Below, piece after piece: positions 1 through 13,957 of a stretch of 64,000 bases of DNA (its first letter is position 1; the number at the start of each line of letters is the position of its first letter). The stretch covers positions 64,593,517 through 64,657,516 of the forward strand of contig CM053270.1 in assembly GCA_028583415.1 (NCBI GenBank), read 5' to 3'. Both the position numbers and the translations under genes were made by a program. The notes beneath the pieces were generated by a model. It saw nothing but the letters and a program-made list of their open reading frames with translations, searched no databases and was not told the origin of the DNA. The stretch comes from Protea cynaroides (taxonomy: Eukaryota > Streptophyta > Magnoliopsida > Proteales > Proteaceae).

Positions 1-1279
1 CTTCTTCCAACATTTCAGTGTTTGATAGTAGTGTATTCCTATATTTTCCAGGTGCTCCACACTGCATTCAACATATTGGTAAAATTGTCACAAAGAAAAG
101 GATGAGAAGTGATGCAAGTCTGATAATTTGATGGTAACGTTAATATTCACCATAGCCTAGAAGTTGATGCCATTGCCGATGTTATTCTACTCAAAGATGG
201 AAGGCATCCACCAGGGAAAATGTATTCTTTTATAAAATCCGAGCTTTGTCTGTACTCGTCATACCGTTCATCAGGTATTGATATAAACTGCATAAAAATC
301 AACCATGGTCAGTGACAGCCCTCTGGTTAATGGGCCAACACCTTCGGTCCTGCCTCAAAGAAATAAAAGAGAATTGATGATAGAAATTGAATGGAGAAGA
401 TGAATACTTCTACTGAAAAAGAGTTACATCCATCAGGCTAAAACTACATTCTAGTCAATTGGTACATCACTAAGACCCAGGGTGTAAATAACAAACTGCG
501 CAGTTAACCTGTAGAACAAGAAGACCATCTTCGACCAACACCGACTCACAACAGCCAAAAAAGTCCTCCATGAATTCATGGCCAACCCCTTCTATCATCT
601 CACTGTCAAAATTAAAGTCAGGAATTCACATGTGCATATTAAACACTGACAGATCTTGGAGTTGTTCAGCCAAAAATATAGTAATTAATAGATATTGGAG
701 TTGATCAGGGACTCACCACGAAATAATTCTGTCGTATTTGCGAGAGTCAGGCAATTGCCGGTAGTCACATAGAAGGAATCTTATGTGGTCCTGAAAGTAG
801 AATTAATACAATTATTCGAGTCTTGACATGTAGGAGTTCTTTCTCTAATAAAATCATGTCCTGTGTAGGAGTTGCATATAGAAATTGCAAAGGGTAGGGC
901 AAGTCCGTCAGGTTGAGAAACCCATATTTAAAGAATTTGGAAGCCTGTCCTTGCCCAATTTTAGGTCTCATATTCAGATGGTATTTATTTGACTGTTTTT
1001 AGTTCTCTGCACTGATTTGAAAGAAATTAAAGAGATTGACATCTAAGGAGATACACAATAGCAACTGAGATTTTTGCGAAGCATAACAAGCATGTACAAA
1101 ACCATACTGGAGTTTTTCTTGAGTATGTTTCTTCAATTATTCGGAATTACAAAAGTGATATTGGCATTTCCATGCAAAGGGCAATTTACGTATATGAAGC
1201 AGTTACAAGGAAAATAGCTTTGAAGAATTTCTCAATGCGTGTAGCAGAATGGCTACTGAAAAATACCCAAAAAAACAAC

Positions 1280-1317
<38 letters not shown>

Positions 1318-2258
1318 GGATAGAAGTAAAGAAGAGAGAGGGATGTCGATTCTGAAGAGAGAGGAATTGACTTGAATGATTGATCCCCTCCTACTGCTGT
1401 ATATATAGAGAAGCAAAACTGAAAATAAGATAGATCTAGGACTCTTAAAGATAGAGACCTAGTTACAATAGAGATAAGAAGAGAAACACCTAGAAGTTCT
1501 AGAAGAGCTAGATGATAATCCAGGCCACATAGGACACTGATCCTCAAGGATCAGCACCTATGCTGTTTGGATCAGATCGGTAGTGGGCCTGTATAACCAG
1601 GCCCATGACTTGCATCATTAACATATCTAATGGGGAATGGGCCTTAGTTAAGTGGACCCGTTCCCTTACATCGTTAACAATGTGGAATTTTTTTTTTCAT
1701 ATTTTATTGCTCATAATACAATTTCAGTAAGATTGATTTGAAGAAATTCAAAACCTGAAGCCCTGCTTCTTTTACTTTTCTTTCAGCAAATTTCAGTTGC
1801 TCTTTGGACAGGGTAATGCCAGTATACTTGCATCCCGTTCGTTTGACGACTTCAATGGCTAAGCTTCCCCAGCCACATCCAATTTCAAGAATTTCATGCT
1901 TTCCATCAATTCTGGCCTGGATATGTTTATAAAGAGTCAACAAAATCAGAAAGCATGTGACTGAGGTTTTCCAAAGATAATTCAATAAGGTTGTTCTAGA
2001 GACGCTTACTTTTCCAATCAAAAGAGAAATTTTTCTCATCTGTGCAGTCTTCAAGTCTTCACTCTCCTCCTATCGGATGATTTTGCACATGAAATTATCA
2101 TAAATTAGGATCTTTGACATAAAATGAAAAAAATGAAGAATCAAATTGATTCCATATATTATCTGAAGATACTGTAATAAGGAGGTGAGGAGAACCTTAA
2201 ATATTGCAGAGGAGTATGTCATTGTTTCATCCAAGAACAAAGCAAATAAGTCATTACT
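1..2258 (-). other. Exons 16-22: SAM-dependent CFA synthase catalytic domain
   Basis: Motif I of the SAM fold, EIGCGWG, is at residues 635-641, preceded by LDETMTYSSAIFK (592-604). Compared with E. coli Cfa, the active-site glutamate (Glu239 there) is kept as Glu707 in CEMIEGVG. The position of Tyr317 is Tyr791 in GIHYYQTL, and Ile268 is Ile736. The bicarbonate-site Cys139 and His266 positions appear as Ser600 and Gln734. The Gln is what I recall for plant homologues; the Ser I am less sure of. FIKEYIFPGGCLPSL is a strong family signature. Exon 22 runs off the left edge after residue 800. Confidence 0.9.
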
Positions 2259-5200
2259 CTAGAGCAAGAAAAAAAAGAACAAGTCTTAGGATTACAGTGA
2301 ATGTATTCAAATTATAAGCAATCATTTCATAACAAAGAAGACAGAAACCACACAATTATAGGAGACAACCCATACTCTCAGGTCATACATAAGAGAACCA
2401 ACAGCAGCAGCATGAATTAAGTAAGGCTCTTGGATCCTAATAGCTGAAGTATATCTTGTCTAATACATTACAGGGTGCACTCAACACATCTAAACCAAAG
2501 TACAACCAATGTTATTTCACAGAGGAGAAAAAAACTCCAGATTAATAGCATTTTATGAAGAATTCAGAGGCTCAAAGTGAAGAGCACCTTTAATGACATG
2601 CAAATACAACACCAACCCTCACAGTTTTCCTATGACAGATGTTGTATGATAGCTGAACTACACAGGTAAAATGGGCCTAATTCTTATCACCATTTAGTTT
2701 AATGATAGACAGTCCAAAATTGTAAAGTAATATTTCTCACCAAGTGCCATGGAAATAGATATATGAATAAATGTATATAGATAAAATGCTGCCGAGGATG
2801 TCCGTGTGGACTAGCCCAAAGGAATCAAGTAAAAGTCCCTTCATAGTTTTGAGTAATCAAATATCCTGCTCTTATGCAATTGGCAATGGTACTTCAATCC
2901 CTCAAAACAAATTTTAGCTGCGAAAAATAGGAAAAAAGTGGCATGCGTATATTCCCAGCAGAGGCATGACATGGGAGTTAATGGTCCATACTATGATATC
3001 AATATCTTTTCTGCTTATATATGAATATTCCATGTTTCCAAACAGAAGTATATCAGCAGAATCAAAATCAAGACAAACGAAACAAATTATGTAACGTGCC
3101 TCATGATGATACTGATGATTGTTCGTTTTCAATCAGTTCTCTCTAAGTTGGAAATCTCATTGGATTGGAGACTAAAATAGCCTTCAATGTCCATAACTAC
3201 TGTAACAAAATAGCAAAATAAAAGCAGATGGAGAGAATCAATGTATGTTGCTCCTCTCCTTGTAGTTTGTATCTATAGAAAATAGAAAACAACTATGAGA
3301 TAGGATCTAGGACTCTACAAGTTAGAGTCCTAGTCACAAATTAAAGACAAAATAAACTCAAAATAAGAAAAGGAAACTAACAAACCTAATTGGTAAAGCA
3401 AATTAATAAACTCATTAGGACTTTAGGAGTTCAAGTCTTAGAAACTAGCACTAACTACTTTGACTAAGTCAAAGCAGTGTACGGTTAAAACTTTATTATG
3501 CTAACACCCCCTCGAAGGAGCATGGGGGAATGTGAGAGCTTCAGCTTGAAACAATGTAGTAGCAGAAGTAGCAATTGTAGTAGTATGAGCAGGAGTAGTA
3601 GTAGTGGCAGCAACAGTAGTAGTCACTGTGAACAAGTAATAGTAGCAGCACAATATAGGTCAATGTGAACCAAGTAGTAGTAGTAACAGCACAGTATAAA
3701 TCATTGTAAACCAAATAGTAGTAGTAGCAACTTTAGAAGGGGCATCAATAGCGGTGGCTGCACACCTAACGGAGAACCTTAAATGACTTTCAAAACGACA
3801 ACCTAGGAGATTGCTCTGATACCATGTAACAAAATAGAAAATAAGAGAAGATGGAGAGAATCAATATATGTTGCTCCTCTCCTTGTAGCTTGTATTTATA
3901 TAAAATAGAAAACAACTATATAGGATCTAGGGCTCTACAAGTCAGAGTCTTAATCACAAAGTAAATACAAAGTAAATTCAAAATAGGAAACGGAAACTAA
4001 CAAACCTAATTGGTAAAGAAAATTAGTAAAGCAAACTTATAAACTAATTAGAAGTCTTTATATTAATAGGAGTCTAAGTCCTAGAAATTAGCACTAACTA
4101 CTTTGACTAAGTCAAAGCAGTGTATGGTTAAAATTTTATTACACTAACACCCACCCTCAAACTGGAGCATGAGGGAATGTGAGAGCTTCAGCTTGAAACA
4201 ATGTAGTAGCGAAAGCAACAGTTGTAGTAGTAGAAGCAATAGCAGTAGTAGTGGAAGCAATAGTAATAGTAGCAGTAGTAGTAATAGTAGCACGATATAG
4301 GTCACTGTGAACTAAGTAACAGTAGCAGCACAATATAGATCACTGTGAACCAAGTAGTAGTAGTAGTAGCAGCAGCACAGTATAGGTCATTGTGAACCAA
4401 ATAGTAGTAGCAACACAGTATAGATCACTGTGAACCAAGTAGTAGTAGCAGCAAAAGTAGCAGGAGCAGCAATACTAGTGGTTGCACACTTAACGGTGAA
4501 TCTTAAACGACTCTCAAAATGGATAGTAATGGTTGCACACTTAACGGAGAATCTTAAACAACTCTTAAAACGGCAACTTAGGGGATTACTCTGATACCAT
4601 GTAACAAAATAGAAAATAAAAGAAAATGGAGAGAATCAATGTATGTTGCTCCTCTCCTTATAGCTTATATTTAGAAAAAATAGAAAACTATTAGATAGGA
4701 TTTAGGACTTTACAAGTCAGAGTCCTAGTCACAAATTAAAGACAAAGTAAACTCAAAATAGGAAAATGAAACTAACAAACCTAATTGGTAAAACAAACTA
4801 GTAAACTAATTAGGAGTCCATCTACTAATAAGAGTCCAAGTCCTAGAAACTAGCACTAACTATTTTGACTAAAACAAAGCAGTGTATGGTTAAAATTTTA
4901 TTATGCTAACAACTACCATGACACATACATAACTCTATCTAAGCTAAAAGTATGCTTACCAGCCAATAGGAACCACATCATGCTCCTACTTATGGTAAGA
5001 ACATAGAGATGATCACTGCTTGGTAAACTCATGTTCTCTTTTAGTTTGCTAATTATGTTTGGTCAGAGATCTGAGCATATTCTTACCAGATATTAAACAT
5101 TGTAGAACTGCAATAAACTTGAGGCACACACATATGTGTATTACCAACCTTTGTTAGCAATTAAGTTATTGCAAGAGATGACAAATTATAACACAATTAG

Positions 5201-6048
5201 AAGTCTAACTCCAATTTTCTACTATGGACATTCTAGTATAAAAAATTACTCTAATAGATCGATGGTTCATGGTTGACTCAATTGAAATCTCACAACTTAC
5301 ACACACTTTACAGGGGGGAAAAAGTGACCACTTGGTACAAAATTAGACAAAACTTAGAATTAAACATTTTAACCTCAGTTTTTTTATTTTACCAAGCAAA
5401 GAATTTACAGGCTGTAAATTAAAAAGACAACAAAGTCATGACAAATTCCTCATTGGAAAACAAAAAAGTTAAAAGATATTTATAAATTTGACACCAATGG
5501 AGCAGACCAGATCATAATGGCGGGAGATGTTCCTGCGAGCTTGTGTGAGAGTGTTTTGCCTTGAAGCATGGCGGAAGAAATACTTTGCAGATGCAATCCC
5601 AGCTGTGAAAAGTAATGGTGTCCACCAACCCCTAGGGCCAGAAACTTGGTGAGTCTTGAGGTAAAGACTTTCAAACTTTCAGACTTTCAGGCTTTCAGTA
5701 GATAAATACCTATAAACAAAACTTTATTGTGATTGGTGCAATACCTTCTATTACTCTGTTTCATGATAGAATTATTCAAATCCCTGTTAGCAATGAAAAT
5801 CTGCAAAAAAAAAATTTGAAAAGTAAATTTTGGAAATAAAACAAAACCTGTATGGATAATTAGATCTCAGAAGCCAAATATTCAATTGGAAAATACACTT
5901 TTGCTTACCATGAACAAGTTTAAAAGACCGTCTTCTTTATCAACAAAAGAGAAATCTCCATTTATATATGCATCTGCAAGGCCTAAGTCAGCCTGTGTAG
6001 CAACCTGTAAAAAAAATCCAGATGCTGCTCAATACTTTTATGTGTGTA

Positions 6049-6104
<56 letters not shown>

Positions 6105-9100
6105 CTTTGCCTTTTATAATGTAAAATTACAATTTCAATCAGTAATTGGCTTTTATCCTAATCCTTTCCTTCTGCCTGACAAAAAGCGTCTATTGTCCAT
6201 TCAAAGAAAACATTAAGTAGCAAGGGAACATACCTTCCAGTAAAACTGGGGATTGTGAACTTTTAGGACAGCTTTTAGAGAACATTTTTTGTCAGTTCCT
6301 TCAAAAGAAAGAGCAGTACCTCCTTCCTCTAATAAACTGCACTTATAAAAAATTACAAATTTTTGTATTAGTAACAAATTTTATTAGTAACAAATTTTTG
6401 TTAGGTACTTGCCCAAGAAAATGACCAATATATAGGATATATACATATACCATATAGATTAGGTTATAAATCCAAAAGTACGTTGAGCCACATTTCATGC
6501 AAATCGTCCAAGATGATAACTAATATGATAATGAAAAACATTAAAATGTTGAGAAGGATTAGTGGCAAGAATAGGAATGAGAAAATGAGAAATCAATCGC
6601 ATGCGAAGGATCCGAAACGGAGTCTCAAAAAGAGAATAGAAGATTTAATTGAGACGGTTAATGCACCAAACAAAGTAACAAACAATAATGATACCAAAAG
6701 AAAGGATACTCCAAAAGAATGAGAAAAGGCCAGAAGGACATTGATAATGACACAAAAAGTGATCTGAGTAAGTTCATGCATGAAGTGTCAGTTTTAATTC
6801 CTTTATGGAAACATTTCTTATAATAATTTGTACAAAGTAACAAGGACCAAGTACCAACCAATGTGTCTGATTATCTGGAGACAGTCAACATTCAGACCTC
6901 GAGATGCCTTTCATGGTTTCAAGTATTCTAATATGACTCTCATGTAGAAAAGAAGCGCATACCAAATTATTACCAGCTTAATCCAAGTTATTACCTTTTT
7001 TTGTTTAGTAATTTTTCTTTTAATAATAACTTGTACCACTCAATTTTTGCAAATATGATGCCTTGAACCGCATTTTTTTATCATACTATTACCACAACAA
7101 TAGATGCCTCATGTATATCCTGTCTAAACGCAACTCTGGGGACCAGGAAAGATAACACACAGGATGTATTGGTGCTTTATTATTAATCTCAACATGTGAG
7201 AACTCCAAACTCCAAAACAGTACTAATTCAAGCAAAATTTCCCTAGCCTGATAGTTCATGGAGTTTAATTGTAAAAGAGTTGAATTATAAAAGAGTTGAA
7301 CAAATTCAAGTAGAATCCCAGCAAAAGATTAGGTTCAACAACAGTGTATTTATCAGCCAAAAGGGAGGAGGAGGGAGGGGGGGAAGCTATCCAAGTATTG
7401 AAAGCAGGGATATATTAAAAAAAATGGAAATATTCAATTTCTAGGATGTGAACTCACGTGAAACATCCTGTAGATATAAAACGTTCAAGGAACCTAGTTA
7501 CAAAAAGTCGAGCTCCTGCTTCTGCCAGAGAAGGTACCATCTGTTTCGAGTTTTGCAGAAGAGCAAATTTCTTTCCAAGCATGTTATGTATTGCAACCAA
7601 GCCAGCCTGCAAGAGAACCACACTCATGAGTTGAGCATGACTGATCTGAAACGTTTTAATCTAGTGAAAGACCTACACCAATTGAACGAAACAAGAAAAT
7701 GATAACAAGTGTCTATTGCTAACAAAAGAATAACACCAAAGAAACAAAATCATGAAAAAGAATGTCCACACCTTTTTCCAACTGCAAAATATTGAGGAAT
7801 GATATTGTAAATATTATGAACCATTAAACAGTTCATAACCAATACATAGAGGTAAAAATAAGATCAAACCATTGTAGTGAGACAACACAACAAGCTATTG
7901 ATCATTACCTTCAGCCCATCCTCGTGGAATCCATAGCCTGGAATAGAAGAAACAATAGTCAAACAGACATCTCTAAGTTTTTGGGACAGAAGAAAATATG
8001 CACATCCAGAACTGATACATTCTTTATCCTAAGGCTTGGTTTTTCTTGTTCTGATACATTCGGATAGAGTGTATGTCAACCAAAAAGGCAATATTTTACA
8101 GGAAAATAAAAGTATTACTTGGTTCAGGGGCATTGCCTATACTTTGTTACTTTCAGGCTCCAGGCTTATTGACACAAATTACTAATTGTTGGGAATAGTA
8201 TCACATTGGTTAAGCCTGGAACCTTGGGTGCCTTAAATATATGAGAGTCCCTTTACTTACCAGTTCGAACTTTTGAGAAGGAAACTTAATATGGTATCAA
8301 AGCTTCAGGTTCCTTCATTTGCCACGTGTACTACCACCCAAAAGAGGGGAAACATGTGAAGGGAAGTATTGGGAATAGTCCCACATTACTAAAGACTGGA
8401 ACCTTGGGTGCCTAATATATGTGAGAGTCCCTCCACTTACTAATTTGAGCTTTTGAGATGGAAACTTAACACTAATCATGTTAGCATTTAGAACCATAAG
8501 GTCCTTGATCTAAAATGCTGGCCATATTTTCAGCAATCTTATATCTACTTGCTACGTTGATTCAACTTGGAAAGTAAAACTTCCTGTCTCAGGTACATGA
8601 CACTTCTGTTAAAGTACCAATTCTACAGACAGCGGCCTTAAAAAAAGACAAAGTGCAGAATGCTTTCTTTAAACCTTGATCATAGTAGTATATAGTGATA
8701 TCAAGAGAAACCAATGCCCACCCTGGTATGCGCCACAGAACCATATTCCTCTCTTCCCTTGGATTTCATTGAGCTCGAACAAAGCTTTTGATGCAGCAAC
8801 AGATGGGACAGGATGGCTTGTTGTCCATTTAAACATGGTATGTTCTGGTGTATGGGGTGGATTGAGAGTCACAAGGAATGGTAAATGGGTTTCACCAATA
8901 TTCTGCAAGTTTATAGATTTGATGAAATAGTTAGGGAACTTTCACTGCAGGGAAATTTTTAAAGCTATCTTGATATGATTAAAAACTGAAACCTGCAATC
9001 CTTATTCATTACTACATTTGTGTTCACCAGTTAGCGAGGAAATTATACAAATACTATGATAGCGATAAAATTACCCAAATATCAAATCCTATATGCTTTA

Positions 9101-12100
9101 GGAAACAGCTTCAGATTTAGAAGAGTATGTTGCACACCTGGAGCACATTGAGCCAGTATGTCAAACATGCTTTGTTGTCTATGGTTCCAAGAAAATTCCA
9201 TGCACTCCATGCTGATGGGTTTTGCGGCATTAAGGTCTTGTCACGATGAAGGAAAATATTACTGCCAATATAGAACATTATTGAACAATGTTAAAATTGA
9301 ATGCATGAATTAAAGAACAATGAATTTATGAATTAAAAAACCAAAACAACACCACAGATCAGCACATTCATTACATAAATCTTATGAGTTCTGTCTACTT
9401 GAAATAAAATGTTTTGAGAAGGCACAATTTGCATTCATCCTAAAAGAAGTTGGAAGTCTAAATGATTACAATAACTAACTTTGATAAGAAATGACAAGAG
9501 AAAGCTCATGGTTATGATTTGCAACAAAAAATAAAATAAAATAAAAATAAAAATCTTTTGTACCCAACCAAAAAAAAGGCTCAAGGTTATGATTTGCAAG
9601 ACATTTCCCCCTTACAGAGTTATCACTTCTGCAGATGCCATATCAGACACCCAAGCGGATATGGCTGTGTTCATATCTTGCATAAAAGTTGCTCAATGCA
9701 TTTCTTTTACAATAGATTTTTGGTACAAAATATATTTGGAGTTTTTAATGTTGCAAGTTCATAAATGAAAATTTGTTTACTAAGTGATTTTCAATTTTTG
9801 GTATCTGCCATGGCATCTGGATTATTAAATTGCATGCTTACTTTAAGTTGTATATGATTTCTACATTGAATGTTACCAGGTACGCCAATCCAAGTCGCTA
9901 ATCCATATCAGCTGCATCGACAAAAATCTTTTATTTTTTAATGGTTGGACAGGTCGGACTCTAGGTACTACACTGGAATCCATGTGATACATGTTTGATG
10001 TCTCCATTATGTAAGATATATTTGTTGCCGTCAGATTGATTCATCATTGGCTTGCTTCTTAACCTATCTACTGAATATGTGTAACAGTGAAAGAAGAAGT
10101 GAGAATAGGAAAGGGAATCTTTCATGATAGATGACACATCAAACAGGCCAAAAGTCAGGGCTACTTTCTCCGTAGAGTGGGAAAGTAAACTAGTAAAAAT
10201 ACTGAAAATTGCTCAGTCCAGCTACCAAGGCTACAAAGAAACAAGGAAAATGAAAATTGTTGCCTTCCTTGCACATCAGTCTTAACTTTTTTTCTTTTCT
10301 ACTCTTATCTTCGCTAGAGTTGCACTCATTAATTTCTTAATTAGTCACATCAAATCTTTCAATCCCTCCATGTATCCCTCCCCAGCTTATCAATCAAAAC
10401 TGTCAACAGCGCCCTCCCTCCCCGGCACATCCCCCAAGAAAAAAAGTATACCATAAGTCACAGGACCTACTCCTATGAGCAAACTAAAAGACATTGCTAA
10501 AGTTGAAAGAACAAGTTATATGATATCCAGTTTAATGGCCTAAAATTATAAATTAATTTTCTGTTTTGGTGAAATATAATTGGGTGACATTTAGAAATTA
10601 GGTACTGTTTAGCATAGGAGACCTAGTAGCTCTAGGAGAAAGGAAGAGTGTTTATTAAAGACATTTATCTAACTAAATTAAAAGAGAATAGAGAGATATT
10701 AGGAGAGGGACAGATTTAATAAAAATAAGATAAAGGATTAAAGGGAAGGGGTCCCACATCCTCCTTGTGTGAAGCCTTAGAGAAAGGACAAAAAAGGGGG
10801 ATCGACATTGGATGGAGGGTAGAGATAAAGAAGGAATAAAATAAAATAATAAAAAATAAAGAGAAGTAAAAAAGGAGGAGAAATATATCACAAAAAGTAG
10901 GGCTGCAACAGGGCCGGGTTGGGCCGGGTTTTTCAAAACCCTAACCCCAACCCTAACTATTTAAACTTAACCCTAACCCAGCCCAACCCTGCCAGGGTCA
11001 GAAAATGTACAACCCTAACCCTGGTCCTGGTAGGGTTGGGCCTAACCCTAACTTGCCCTAATTGACCCTGACAAGACCAGGTTGGGCCGGGTTAACCCTG
11101 ATTCAGGAGGAGGTAAAAAGAGAAAAAAAGGGAGGATAAATGATATCAATCATACAATTCATTTAAAACACATTTGATCTTAACTCAAGTTGAAATCTCC
11201 TGTCGATCATTATACATGCTTTTGATTGTCCATTACAACACTCATGGGAATCATAAATCTCTACTGATGAAAATATGAACAAAATATGAACAAGATTAGT
11301 AGATTAGTAGCCAACACAGAGGGGAACTCTAAAAGATCAACAAATAAAATAGAAACAACAAAAATCAAACAACATACTTAATCTGTCAAAAGAACAACAG
11401 AAAGATTGAAAACACATAACTCAAAACAAAATAAAATCTCCTTATAGTTTTCTAATAGATCAGCAAATGAAGTCGAAACAATAACAATCAAACAATAAAA
11501 AAACATTTAACTCAAAATAGGGAAAACTTCTCAGGAGATTTCGATTCTCACCTAATCTTTTTTGACAGTCGACTCTCAGTCTCTCAGACAATGTCTCAAT
11601 GCCTCTTAGAGTCGGCAACACTTTCCAGAGTATATTCATATATATACAGGGTCGGGTCGGGCCGGGCTGAGCCGGGCTCAACCCAGGGGGTCAACCCTAA
11701 CCCAACCCAACCCTGCTAGGGTTGATAAAAAATTAAGCCCTAACCCAGCCCTGTCAGGGTTCGGCCCGGTTTAACCCTGCCAGGGTTTAGGGCGGGCCTG
11801 GGCGGGTTAGGGTCGTCAAGGTAAAACTTGCACCCCTAACAAAAAGAAGAGCGAGAGAGAGAGAGAGTAATGGAGACTGAATCTCACTTAAAGGGATGAA
11901 AGGGAATATCAATGGAGAATATTGAAAACACTATTATCAGGTAAGGGAGGAAAGGGGATGAAAACCAAAATAGTAACGTTAGATGATTTTAGGGATAATT
12001 AATGGGATGGTGGGATAATTGTAGGGAGTCAAAATAAAGAATTAAAACAAAAGAGATATAGGAATATACCCTATGGTATAGGGAGGGAAAACCAAGAAAG

Positions 12101-13920
12101 AGAAAGATATAGATAGGAGAAAGAAGCTATCAAAACAGCAAGGGAGAAAGGGAACTCAAAGAGAGATCAGAGGGATACCATAGGGAGGGAGAGAGCCGAG
12201 AGCCTCTTCTTTTCTTTCTTCTCAATAATCATCAACTACTAATTTCATTAATAATAATGTCTTTAAATAAACTTACAATCCTAATTGGACTGAAACTCTA
12301 AAAACACAATTAGAACTCAAATATGATTTAATATAAGAGTTCTAATTAAACTCAACTACTAATTAGAAATCAACTCAAATACTAATACTCACCTACATCT
12401 AAGGGATAAGGGACTCACATCTAAAATAAATAAATAAAAACAATAAAAAGAGAAACTACCTTCCTAATAGAAGTAAAACTCTAAAATAAAACTAAAGCAA
12501 TAGAAATAAAATTTACAAAGGTTTCTAAATTAAATCTTCCTATCCAACGGATCTTGGCCTGCATCAATTCTCACCCACTTAAAAAAATTCGTCCTCGAAT
12601 TTTATAGAGACGACGAAATAATCTCATGGGAGATACATCTAGCGACAGTCGACGGTAACAAAATTCCGGCAATACACGAATGGTGGGGATGTAATCTGCA
12701 AGTCGAGGGATCCATTCGTCAAAGAACGACGATGGGATCACATATTCTGTGATCGCTTCATCGCAAACAAAATCAAATGCACCGGAAACATCCTTCTTGA
12801 ACGCTTGTTGCAGTTTGTTTCCTCGAGCCATAACCTCAGCCTGTACCACAATCACAACCTCGCTTGTGACCTCTTCACTGTAATCATCTACCATAGGAAC
12901 ATCAGGGAATTCTGCCTTGTCGTCAAGAATTACTAGAAACGCCTCGTCATTGACATTGGCTTCATATACTAATGCTTCCATATCAGGTGGAGGGGTTAGA
13001 TCCTCTTTTGATGCAACAGTAGATCCTTCTGCTATGAGTAGAATACCCATACATTGCTCCAACCTAGCCACTCTACTTTCTATTTGTTGTAAACCCTCAA
13101 AACTGGCTTCAAGAAAAAGGTTTAAAGTTACTTGTTGTTGACGCAGATGAACCTTTAAAATATCCTCCCAACATTCAAAATTTGCCATTTCCCTAACCTC
13201 TACTCAACCTGACTCTGATACCAATTAATGGAGACTGAATCTCACGTAAAGGGATGAAAGGGAATATCAATGGAGAATATTGAAAACACTATTATCAGGT
13301 AAGGGAGGAAAGGGGATGAGAATCAAAATAGTAACGTGGGATGATTTTAGGGATAATTAATGGGATGGTGGGATAATTGTAGGGAGTCAAAATAAAGAAT
13401 TAAAACAAAAGAGATATAGGAATATACCCTATGGTATAGGGAGGGAAAACCAAGAAAGAGAAAGATATAGATAGGAGAAAGAAGCTATCAAAACAGCAAG
13501 GGAGAAAGGGAACTCAAAGAGAGATCAGAGGGATACCGTAGGGAGGGAGAGAGCCGAGAGCCTCTTCTTTTCTTTCTTCTCAATAATCATCAACTACTAA
13601 TTTCATTAATAATAATGTCTTTAAATAAACTTACAATCCTAATTGGACTGAAACTCTAAAAACACAATTAGAACTCAAATATGATTTAATATAAGAGTTC
13701 TAATTAAACTCAACTACTAATTAGAAATCAACTCAAATACTAATATTCACCTACATCTAAAGGATAAGGGACCCACATCTAAAATAAATAAATAAAAACA
13801 ATAAAAAGAGAAACTACCTTCCTAATAGAAGTAAAACTCTAAAATAAAACTAAAGCAATAGAAATAAAATTTACAAAGGTTTTTAAATTAAATCTTCCTA
13901 TCCAACGGATCTTGGCCTGC

Positions 13921-13957
<37 letters not shown>

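Larger units (their letters stand above)
5508..9261 (-). other. Exons 8-15: central linker and start of the CFA-synthase part
   Basis: These eight exons (29-181 bp) contain HRDKTLMPQNPSAWSAWNF, THLPFLVTLNPP and RGIWFCGAYQGYGFHEDGLK, ending the oxidoreductase half. Then come ARLFVTRFL, LLEEGGTALSFEGTD, the segment with QADLGLADAYINGDFSF, and ARRNISRHYDL, which lead into the methyltransferase. Exon 10 is only 29 bp, but its phase (1 then 0) fits both neighbours and it encodes the conserved GYGFHEDGLK junction. Intron 7, just upstream, is about 8.0 kb. Confidence 0.9.

Noticed and set aside
1270..1680. Possible solo LTR beginning TGTTAACGATG on the minus strand
   Set aside because: Its wording resembles the TRIM LTR (CTAGGACTCT, CTAGTTACAA), but the second end and a TSD could not be found.
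3540..4500. Regularly spaced short repeats suggestive of a CRISPR array
   Set aside because: They are degenerate trinucleotides inside a plant TRIM; there are no conserved repeats with unique spacers, and the genome is eukaryotic.
10930..11100. Possible interstitial telomere (CCCTAACCC repeats)
   Set aside because: The repeats are irregular, occur in both orientations, and lie wholly inside a hAT element with exact TIRs and TSD.
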